A stretch of DNA of 64,000 bases from Bacteroidales bacterium (lineage in GTDB: Bacteria > Bacteroidota > Bacteroidia > Bacteroidales > Paludibacteraceae), in assembly GCA_012518275.1 (NCBI GenBank), contig JAAYSS010000049.1, positions 1-64,000 on the forward strand, given 5' to 3'. A program made the translations under genes and the position numbers. Positions 23,420-31,623 of this stretch are shown here, piece by piece (position 1 is the stretch's first letter; the number at the start of each line of letters is the position of its first letter). The notes under the pieces are model-generated. The model had not been told where the DNA came from. It saw only the letters and a program-made list of their open reading frames with translations, and ran no database searches.

Positions 23420-24066
23420 ATGAAAAAAACGATACTTTTCTTGCTAATCTGTTTCTCAAGCTTAATAACACAGGCACAAGAGTGTAGCGAAATGTTTATT
23501 GAGAATATAGAGAAAGCATTTACAGCTAAAGCTAAAGACTTTACCCAAAAGTCATGCAAGAATATTGCAGGGCGAGATTTTAAACAAATTGAAATAATAA
23601 ATATTCCTGTAATCTTTGCCACTAAAGAAGGAGTAAAATTATATAGCAAAAAAAAGTAAAAAGAGAAAAATAGTTGTGCTATTTAAATACTCACAAATTA
23701 CTTTTTGATAAATCATTTATTTATTCAGATACAACTATTAAGGGTGTAGTAAGCCGTCGTGCTACTTATGATGGTGTTAAATATGAATTGAGTGAAGATA
23801 CTACATCTTATGTCAACTTTCTTCGTCCACTTATGATTAAAGTCAAGAAAATTGCACCTGATTATATTTTTAGAGTGTACAATCTACCTCAGTGTTACTG
23901 GTATGTAAAAAACAGCCAACTTTACGTACTATATTTCAAACATGAAGAAACACTAATGGAGAATTTTGATACAATACCAGCTACTGATTTTATAAGAGAT
24001 TATCTTAAAGATGATGACTTGGTGTTTTTATATCACAAACGAGTTGAAGTCATTAGCGGAAAATAA
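23420..24066 (+). pseudogene. Frameshifted secreted protein, candidate immunity-type gene
   Basis: ORF 23420-23659 has a signal peptide (MKKTILFLLICFSSLITQAQ). A continuing ORF 23674-24066 lies in another frame, separated by poly-A-rich sequence and lacking an ATG. Confidence 0.5.
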
Positions 24067-24290
24067 AAACAAAAGCTAGGAAGTCCGGATCCTCGCTCCA
24101 TCGGATATGCCCCCTCTGTTGCCGCACGAGTCCTCTCGTGTAGCAGGGATGCTGACAGCTAAAGCCGATACAATCGTGCGGTAGCTGGCCTAAAAAAACA
24201 CAACAACAATTGGCTATGTAAAAAAAATAACCTACCTTGCAAACGTTAATAAACAAATTATTAACCTTGAAATTTGTAGCTATGGAAAAA

Positions 24291-24334
24291 TTGCTTTTCA
24301 AGCAACGCACGGATGGATATCCGCGCGAGCGGGG
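24291..24334 (-). repeat. REP-like hairpin, copy 1
   Basis: Minus strand: ccccgctcgcgcggatatccatccgtgcgttgcttgaaaagcaa; matches 29090-29133 outside the hairpin apex. Confidence 0.8.
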
Positions 24335-24445
24335 CAAACTTACAATTTTATATTCTTACACACCCCATAAATTACGGCGATAAGTTTCCACTTAAAATTC
24401 CTTATACAACATGGCCATAATAGAAAACAATAAAATGCGTTCATT

Positions 24446-25060
24446 ATGAAAATTAAAACAATAATAGTCTTATCTCTGTTTTTGTTGCTATTTAGTTGTT
24501 ATTCTACAAAGAAAATAGTAATGCCAATAGATGCAAATTTGCAAGAAGTCGTGATAAATATAGCTATTCAAGACTTTTCAACAAAATGTAATTTGTTTAA
24601 GAAAGATTCTGTTTTTAGCGTTTTTTTTGAGGATAGCGTGTTTAGTAAACCTACTTTAATACAAGTTAATAAGGGAGAATATAAAGATGGACGAACTCAC
24701 CAATGGAAAAAAGAAAATTTAATTGACGGAATAGTAAGTGTAGAAATTGGGAGTAATGATGATTATCAATTATATTATTCAGAAGAAGCGAAAGATAAGC
24801 TACCAACAAAATACGTGATAAGAGACGGCAAACTGTTTTATTGGTGGGATGACAATTATACCGTAACAGAAGAAATAATAGCAGTATTATGGAGATATAA
24901 TGTATTGCAAAAAGATTATATTATCCCTGACTTTTCAAGTGATGACAGTCAAAAAGGTGCGCATTATTATTTTTGTAAAAAAGATTTATCTAAATACAAA
25001 AGAGTGATTACAAATATCGGGCTTGGATATTACAAACCGCCCAAATTAAAATGCAATTAA
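24446..25060 (+). CDS. Hypothetical lipoprotein in RHS cassette region
   Basis: 204 aa; lipobox LLLFSCYS; followed directly by cassette repeat. Confidence 0.6.
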   Translation: MKIKTIIVLSLFLLLFSCYSTKKIVMPIDANLQEVVINIAIQDFSTKCNLFKKDSVFSVFFEDSVFSKPTLIQVNKGEYKDGRTHQWKKENLIDGIVSVEIGSNDDYQLYYSEEAKDKLPTKYVIRDGKLFYWWDDNYTVTEEIIAVLWRYNVLQKDYIIPDFSSDDSQKGAHYYFCKKDLSKYKRVITNIGLGYYKPPKLKCN

Positions 25061-25070
25061 ATAAAAAGCC

Positions 25071-25260
25071 CGCCCCGTCCTATCCGTCCCTACGGATATG
25101 CAAAACTGCAGGCAATGAGGAAAAATCGCGCCGGTGGGCGGGATTTCTTGGCAAGCCAAGCGAAGTATCGAGCGGTAATCCCGCCTTATGTACTATAAGG
25201 AATTGTATTCCGGATTATAAATCCTAATAGTAAAAAAGCTTCGGATTATAAATCCTCGCG
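25071..25260. repeat. RHS-cassette intergenic repeat; positions 25085-25260 form direct-repeat copy A
   Basis: Near-identical to 28910-29086; contains GGCGGGATT...AATCCCGCC and two ggattataaatcc palindromes. Confidence 0.9.
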
Positions 25261-25850
25261 ACCAGCGCACAAACTTTAAGATTTTAAAGAACATATCCGA
25301 AAGGACGAGGGGAGATCTTGCTAACGCAAGTTTAGGCATAATTACTCATTACGCAAGTAAAAAAGGTTATTCTGGTAAATTTGGTATTGACTACAGGATG
25401 AATACAGAAGGACAAGCTTACACTACAAAAGAAGGAGTTTTTGTAAATTTAAATGCTATTAATCAAGGATATTTTAACAGTACTAGTGATATGAATTCAA
25501 TACTTGGGCATGAAGCTAATACTGAATATGGGCATAAATCTGAAAATCTAACTGAAAAATATACATTTCTTAAACATTCAAAAGTGTATTTGGGGCAATC
25601 TCAAACTGACGATTTTTCTAAAACAAGTGATAAATTAAAGCTTGCCGTAGCAGGTAATTATGGGAGTTTTATTTATATGGCAGCTGTTAAAGGAGAGATT
25701 TCTTTCAAAGAAATGGATGCATTAAAGGTAAGTTTTAACAAATTAAACACAGGCAATGTTGAGATAAATTACATAGATTCACAGGATGTTATAGTAAAAT
25801 ATAATAATAAATATTTTAAATATGATAGCTATAGAGATGACCCCTATTAG
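25261..25850 (+). pseudogene. Orphan RHS-type C-terminal module (candidate polymorphic-toxin tip) without N-terminal core
   Basis: The frame is open from the repeat edge: (D)QRTNFKILKNISERTRGDLANASLGIITHYASKKGYSGKFGIDYR then MNTEGQAY...; ORF track starts at 25398. Confidence 0.5.
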
Positions 25851-26307
25851 AAAGTTATTATTCAAAGTATGTGTGCTGCTTTTGTTGTTTTTTCACTCTT
25901 GTGAAAATAGTCAGAGTAGATTACAAAAAATGATTGAAGATCACAATTATTGGAGTGTCAAAGTGAGAAGTTGGAATACAGTTAATGATAGTTCTATTAT
26001 ATCATATAATTATTATTTATATTCCTTTTCAACAAAAGACACATTAATTGAATATGAGCATGATACTGTCTTAAACAGTTATTCTTTGCGATTACCAAAG
26101 AAAAATTGGGAAATAAAAACAGACTCTACTTTACAAATTGGAAAAATAATGTATGAATATCGTATTTTAAATGATACCACATTTGTCCTAAATTTTTATC
26201 AAACGAATACTCTTTATGACACATTGAGAAAAGTAAATATCTATAAACCATTAAACATTCAGGACACCATAGTAATTCATAGTCTTGATTCTATTTTAAA
26301 AATATAA
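25837..26307 (+). CDS. Hypothetical lipoprotein, candidate immunity protein
   Basis: Internal Met gives MTPIRKLLFKVCVLLLLFFHSCENS lipoprotein signal; overlaps the toxin-module stop by 14 nt. Confidence 0.55.
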   Translation: MTPIRKLLFKVCVLLLLFFHSCENSQSRLQKMIEDHNYWSVKVRSWNTVNDSSIISYNYYLYSFSTKDTLIEYEHDTVLNSYSLRLPKKNWEIKTDSTLQIGKIMYEYRILNDTTFVLNFYQTNTLYDTLRKVNIYKPLNIQDTIVIHSLDSILKI

Positions 26308-26323
26308 TCTATAGCACTTCATA

Positions 26324-26402
26324 CCCCGTCCTTTCGGATATGCCTGATAAATAAGCAAATGACAGCACTGGTGGGCGGGATTTAGCTAATCCCGCCTTTT
26401 TT
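26324..26402. repeat. RHS-cassette intergenic repeat
   Basis: ccccgtcctttcggatatgc...gcactggtgggcgggatttagctaatcccgcc; hairpin GGCGGGATT/AATCCCGCC. Confidence 0.8.
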
Positions 26403-26493
26403 ATTAAAAGGATTTTTAATCGGTAATGCTCCAAATTGGGAGTTATTATAATAACAGTCTAATAATCAGCATTAAAATTCAAAACTAAAGTGA

Positions 26494-26520
26494 AAAGGCA
26501 GGGATAAATTCTCTGCCTTT
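26494..26520. terminator. Hairpin, possible terminator
   Basis: aaaggcag/ctgccttt perfect 8-bp stem with 11-nt loop. Confidence 0.5.
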
Positions 26521-26550
26521 CGCTATTATTACGGCTAAAAATAAAAGAAA

Positions 26551-27114
26551 ATGAATAACAGAGACAGTTTCGGGACATTATGCTCCAGATTGGGAGTTGA
26601 GTTTGGTTGCATAAAAACAAAAGTAAAATTGCTGTTTCCAATCAAAACTATTATTCAGCGAGGATTGTACCATGCCATATCGAGGTTTACTACTATCGAT
26701 AGATTTGCAGAAAAATATCCTTGGCAATCTCCGTATGTACATGCAGGAAATAATTCTGTAAATTATGTGGATGTGAATGGGGATTTTCCTTTTGCGATGA
26801 AAGTTGTTACTCACGGCCGTAAGATGCATAATGCAGCAAAAGTATTTTTATTTGGTTCAACGGCTATAGGGGTTAGCACAGTATCATATAACCATTACTT
26901 GAGTACCGAAAAGGCTAATCAGGCCAGAGAAAATTTATTAAATTCCTTAAATACCGCTGCTAATTCAATAGAATCAGCAACCGATGCAACAACGCAAAAT
27001 GCAAGCAAGGGCACATATCAAAGAGAGGGAAAAAAAGAACAAGACAGAAGAGAAGGAAGATCGCAACGTGAAGATACGAATACCCCCGTTTCCTCGGATA
27101 TGCTGAATAAATGA
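26551..27114 (+). pseudogene. RHS core remnant plus C-terminal tail, N-terminally truncated
   Basis: HAISRFTTIDRFAEKYPWQSPYVHAGNNSVNYVDVNGD resembles the RHS repeat-associated core end; the tail terminates inside the downstream repeat. Confidence 0.65.
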
Positions 27115-27220
27115 GTGAATAGTAGCACTGGTTGGCGGGATTTGCAATCCCACCTTAAATACTGCCCGAGACAGGCGGGCTGATAATACAAGAGCTGGGA
27201 TTACAAATCCCAGCGACACC
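27083..27220. repeat. RHS-cassette intergenic repeat
   Basis: cccccgtttcctcggatatgctgaataaatgag...gcactggttggcgggatttgcaatcccacc...gctgggattacaaatcccagc. Confidence 0.8.
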
Positions 27221-28377
27221 GTGATATAGTAGCCATTCGGTATAATTTATTAAATTTGCCGGACACAATACAGTTTAAGAACGGCAATCAGATAATTAAC
27301 AAATACGATGCGGGAGGTAAAAAATTAGCATCTGAATATCGTACCCTGTTAACACCGCTATCTGTTCCGCTTATAAATGGTGAGATTTTGAGTAGTGCTT
27401 ACATGGGTGATATAAAATACAACAGTACGTGTTTTGTAGATAATTATGAGTATAAATATACTTCATATCAGCCTGCTAATGATTTAGTCAGAATATATAA
27501 TTCCGAGGGATATGTTATGTATTATAATAGAGATGAGAATTACTATGCCTACTTCTGCCGCAATCATTTGGGTAGTATTCGTGAAGTATGGCTTGCTTAC
27601 GGGCAGGGGGAAACCATTCAGCGCACCCAGTATTATCCCAGCGGAATGCCTTGGGATGAAGGTATGGGAGGCTTAGAGCAGCCTTTTAGATACAGCGGCA
27701 AGGAATGGATAGAGGCGCACGGGCTGGATGAATATGATAGTGAGGCACGGATGTACTATCCCGCCATAATGCGCATTACTACCATAGACCCGCTTTGTGA
27801 GAAGTATTATCATATCTCGCCGTATGCGTGGTGCGGGAATAATCCGGTGAATATGATTGACCCTGATGGGAGGGACCCTAAGAAATTAAAAGACTGGTTT
27901 CAATTTGGCAAATCTATCTATAAAGCTACAACAGCAGTTGTGACACTCGGTTTGCAAGGTTCTGCAAAAGTCAATGTGGGAACCGTTTCAATTGGCGTAA
28001 ATAGTAATCCAGGTTCGTTTGATCTTGTAGGGGTGAGAGATGGTAAATTTACACCAAATAAAAATAAACCTACTGTACAAAGTGGAGGAGAAATTTCAAT
28101 CGGTATTGCTTCATTTGCAGAAAATACTACAATTAAAGATAATGGTACAACCACAACTAAAACGGCATCAACTTCTGCTGGAATAACTATTTTTGAAGGA
28201 GTAAGTGAAACTAAAACCGAAATAGATAACGAAACAAATGAGATTGTAAATCAGGAAACTGAATCTGGAATAAAAGTTACTGATGTGGGTGTAAAAGCTG
28301 GATTCATAATTGGGGTAGAAATGAAAATTGATATGAAGAAAATTGAGGAAGCACTCAAAAAACTAATACACGAATAA
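27187..28377 (+). pseudogene. RHS repeat-associated core domain protein with C-terminal tail, truncated at N-terminus
   Basis: LPDTIQFKNGNQIINKYDAGGKKL and QPFRYSGKEWIEAHGLDEYDSEARMYYPAIMRITTIDPLCEKYYHISPYAWCGNNPVNMIDPDGRD core. Frame open from 27187 inside the repeat; ORF track starts at TTG 27256. Confidence 0.8.
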
Positions 28378-28379
28378 AA

Positions 28380-28841
28380 ATGAAACTATATAACAAAAAA
28401 AGATTAAAAGCATTAATTATAGATTTAGTTTTTATTGCAATTGTTTGGTGTGTTTTGTTTGCCTTACATATTCTTATATTTAAGAACGGCACAAAATATG
28501 ATACTAATGTTGGGCTCGCATTATTCCTCTCGTTGTTTTTATGTAAAGACAATATTAACGGTCAAAGTATTGGTAAGAGATTATATAAATTAAGAGTAGT
28601 TGATAATTACTACGAAGAATTGAATACAAGTATATTAATTGGAAGAAATTTGTTTGTATTTTTTGCTCCAATTGAACTCATACTATTGATTTATTACGAC
28701 AAACGTATAGGTGACAAAATGTTGAAAACTAAGGTTGTTCTGATAGAGAAAACAGATAAAATAACTTTTAAGAATGTGTTAATATATCTATTGAGTTTTT
28801 TTATTGTCGCTCTTTTATGTTTACCCTTAGGTGGAATATAG
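28380..28841 (+). CDS. RDD family membrane protein, candidate immunity partner
   Basis: Begins 2 nt after the RHS stop; INGQSIGKRLYKLRVVD is RDD-like; multiple TM segments. Confidence 0.7.
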   Translation: MKLYNKKRLKALIIDLVFIAIVWCVLFALHILIFKNGTKYDTNVGLALFLSLFLCKDNINGQSIGKRLYKLRVVDNYYEELNTSILIGRNLFVFFAPIELILLIYYDKRIGDKMLKTKVVLIEKTDKITFKNVLIYLLSFFIVALLCLPLGGI

Positions 28842-28854
28842 AATAAGACCTTAT

Positions 28855-29086
28855 TCGTACTTTCGGATCTGTTGAATAAATGAGTAGATAATCGCGCTGG
28901 TTGCCCGTTCGTCCCTACGGATATGCAAAACTGCAGGCAATGAGGAAAAAATCGCACCGGTGGGCGGGATTTCTTGGCAAGCCAAGCGAAGTATCGAGCG
29001 GTAATCCCGCCTTATGTACTATAAGGAATTGTATTTCGGATTATAAATCCTAATAGTAAAAAAGCTTCGGATTATAAATCCTCGCG
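28855..29086. repeat. RHS-cassette intergenic repeat; positions 28910-29086 form direct-repeat copy B
   Basis: About 98% identical to 25085-25260 by eye. Confidence 0.9.
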
Positions 29087-29089
29087 CCC

Positions 29090-29133
29090 CCCCGCTCGCG
29101 CAGGTATCTACCTGTGCGTTGCTTGAAAAGCAA
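29090..29133 (+). repeat. REP-like hairpin, copy 2, upstream of RAYT remnant
   Basis: ccccgctcgcgcaggtatctacctgtgcgttgcttgaaaagcaa. Confidence 0.8.
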
Positions 29134-29187
29134 GAAAAACTTTAATGTAAAGCAAACAATTTATATCTTTATGGAAAATTTGATATA

Positions 29188-29445
29188 ATGAGCAGAAAAT
29201 ATAAATTTTATAATCCGGATGGATTGTATTTTGTGAGTTTTGCCGTAAAGGATTGGAGGTTTTTGCGTGGTGCATAATGAGTAACCACGTACATTTGATA
29301 ATAAGAGCCGCAGAAGGGTTTTTATTGCAAAATATACTTCGCGATTTTAAGCGGTTTACAAGTAAAACTATTGTTGAAGCGATAAAAGAGAATCCGCAGG
29401 AAAGCAGAAAAGGGTGGCTGCTGGATAAATTTTCAACATTGAACA
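29188..29445 (+). pseudogene. Decayed RAYT / IS200-like Y1 transposase (REP-associated tyrosine transposase)
   Basis: MSRKYKFYNPDGLYFVSFAVKDW start, then out-of-frame LEVFAWCIMSNHVHLIIRAAEG (HxH of Y1_Tnp) and NPQESRKGW; internal deletion and 3' truncation. Confidence 0.8.
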
Positions 29446-29802
29446 CGGCGTCTTATTTTTTCCAACCATCGTACTGTGAACAATTAACAGTATGTTTCAC
29501 CTGTAGTCAAAGGCACCAATCGGATGGTTGCAACACAGACCTTGAACAATCCAGAACTTCCAATGTTACACATTTTCCCGTTTAATGAGATACGAATCAT
29601 TACCGAACATTTTCCTTCTTGTTTTTTTATAGAAGAAAATACAGCAGAAAAGTGAAACATTTGTGAATGCTAACCTTTACCAACTTGTATTCATTGGGTT
29701 TTAAAAAACACAAAAAACACCATAAATGCTTAATATTTACGGTGTTTTTCAAAAAGTTTGTGTTTGTGAATACTAACTCGAAACGTGAGTTTTTATTCTC
29801 AG

Positions 29803-29889
29803 CGGAAGCGGAGGGATTCGAACCCTCGAAGCAGTTGCCCGCTTGCAGGTTTAGCAAACCTGTGGTTTCAGCCACTCACCCACACTTCC
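29803..29889 (-). tRNA. tRNA-Ser (anticodon GCT)
   Basis: Minus strand GGAAGTG...CAGGTTTGCTAAACCTG...variable arm...GGTTCGAATCC...CGCTTCC-G; acceptor stem pairs; no encoded CCA. Confidence 0.95.
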
Positions 29890-29915
29890 TTAATGAGTTC
29901 CGAAATTTTAGACTG

Positions 29916-29923
29916 CAAAGATA
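29916..29923 (-). promoter_or_regulatory. Candidate -7 promoter box (TATCTTTG) for tRNA-Ser
   Basis: CAAAGATA on plus strand, 26 nt from tRNA 5' end. Confidence 0.55.
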
Positions 29924-30017
29924 ATGAACGTTTTTTGATTAACAAAACCTTTTAGTACCAAAAAAGTAAAAACATTTGCCTATATTTGCAAGTTCTTCTT
30001 TTAGATATAATGCTTTT

Positions 30018-31049
30018 ATGAACAAAAACAAAGTTAGATTTGGATTAATAATTGCGGTAATCATTGCTGTTGTGGCGCTTAGTTTGATAGCCTATGTCTT
30101 TTGGGCACCGAATATTTTCACAAAAACAAAAGACAATGAATACTTCCTGTTAATCCCTGACGACACCACCTATGATGAGCTGGTGGCTGAACTTACAGAT
30201 AATACACGAGTAAAAAGAATTAATACTTTCAAGCAAGTCTCTCGGGCATTAAAGTTTAAAACCGTAAAATCGGGTCGATATAGAATAGTGAACGGCATGA
30301 ATAATTTAACACTCGTAAAAATGCTTCGCAATGGCAAGCAAACACCGGTACAGCTAAAATTTAACAATATCCGCACAAAAGAGCAGCTTGCAGCTCGACT
30401 ATCGAAACAATTGATGCCTGATTCGCTCCAAATTCTTAATTTACTCAACGATTCTGCATTCCTTTCGCAATACGGTGTTACACAGGAAACAGCTGTATCG
30501 CTTTTCTTGCCCAACACCTATGAAATGTTTTGGAACGTGAAAGCTGAAAAGATTTTTGACAGAATGTACAAAGAATACAACAAATTTTGGACGGAAGAAA
30601 GGAAGCAAAAAGCCGCTGCTATCCCCTTAACGCAAGTTGAGGTAAGCACCTTGGCTTCAATAGTAGATGCAGAGACTAATAGCAAAGCAGAGAAACCGAT
30701 TGTTGCCGGACTTTACATCAATAGGCTGAAACGGAACATACCCCTTCAGGCTGACCCTACCGTGATTTTTGCAATCGGAGACTTTTCGATAAAAAGAGTG
30801 TTGAATGTCCACACGCGATTTAACTCTCCCTACAATACGTACCGAAACGTCGGACTCCCACCTGGTCCAATCCGCATTCCGACGCTTGCCGGATTAGATG
30901 CTGTACTTAACTACGACAAGAACGATTATATTTTTATGTGTGCCAAAGAAACGCTCAACGGGGAACACAACTTTGCTGCAACGTGGTCAGAACATCAAAA
31001 AAATGCGTCAAAATATCAAAAAGCACTGAATGAAAGGGGGATACGATAG
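30018..31049 (+). CDS. mltG: Endolytic transglycosylase MltG
   Basis: YceG-like; DAETNSKAEKPIVAGLYINRLKRNIPLQADPTV motif; internal Met start (ORF track from 29976). Confidence 0.92.
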   Translation: MNKNKVRFGLIIAVIIAVVALSLIAYVFWAPNIFTKTKDNEYFLLIPDDTTYDELVAELTDNTRVKRINTFKQVSRALKFKTVKSGRYRIVNGMNNLTLVKMLRNGKQTPVQLKFNNIRTKEQLAARLSKQLMPDSLQILNLLNDSAFLSQYGVTQETAVSLFLPNTYEMFWNVKAEKIFDRMYKEYNKFWTEERKQKAAAIPLTQVEVSTLASIVDAETNSKAEKPIVAGLYINRLKRNIPLQADPTVIFAIGDFSIKRVLNVHTRFNSPYNTYRNVGLPPGPIRIPTLAGLDAVLNYDKNDYIFMCAKETLNGEHNFAATWSEHQKNASKYQKALNERGIR

Positions 31050-31059
31050 AAAATTCGGG

Positions 31060-31545
31060 TTAATCAAAAATCTTTTCTATAAGCACTATTACGTACGCAG
31101 CCATCCCTTCTTGACGCCCCACAAATCCCATTTTTTCGTTGGTCGTTGCCTTGATGGAAATAACATCTTCCGATATTCCCATTACTTCGGCAAGTTTTGC
31201 CTGCATGAAAGGGATGTACGGATTTAGCTTCGGGTGCTCTGTGACTATCGTGCAATCGGCATTTCCAAATTCATATCCTTTTTCGCGAAGCAAAAGCATT
31301 ACCTTTTTCAACAGCACTTTACTGTCAATATCCTTATATTCATCGGCAGTATCCGGAAAATGGAAACCGATATCACGTATGTTTGCCGCTCCAAGCAACG
31401 CATCGCAAAGAGCATGAATCAAGACATCGGCATCGGAATGACCTTGCAATCCAAGTGGGAAGTCAATCTTAATTCCGCCAAGCCACAATTCACGATTGGG
31501 TGCAAAGACATGCACATCGTAACCAAAACCAACTCTAAACTTCAT
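31060..31545 (-). CDS. ispF: 2-C-methyl-D-erythritol 2,4-cyclodiphosphate synthase
   Basis: FRVGFGYDVHVF; LQGHSDADVLIHALCDALLGA; KATTNEKMGFVGR. Confidence 0.97.
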   Translation of the reverse strand: MKFRVGFGYDVHVFAPNRELWLGGIKIDFPLGLQGHSDADVLIHALCDALLGAANIRDIGFHFPDTADEYKDIDSKVLLKKVMLLLREKGYEFGNADCTIVTEHPKLNPYIPFMQAKLAEVMGISEDVISIKATTNEKMGFVGRQEGMAAYVIVLIEKIFD

Positions 31546-31562
31546 GATTAATTTTGATAAAT

Positions 31563-31604
31563 AAAAAACGGTTGAATCTCAATCATTTGAAACAACCGTT
31601 TTTT
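31563..31604 (-). terminator. Intrinsic terminator downstream of porV
   Basis: Perfect 12-bp stem aaaaaacggttg/caaccgtttttt. Confidence 0.75.
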
Positions 31605-31623
31605 CTCATATGATTAAATAACT

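Noticed and set aside
23091-29086. Cassette region as a true integron
   Set aside because: No tyrosine-recombinase integrase gene in the window, and the repeats do not show recognisable attC R/L boxes; only the analogy is retained
29627-29924. ORFs 29627-29875 (-) and 29667-29924 (+)
   Set aside because: Both run through the tRNA-Ser gene; spurious
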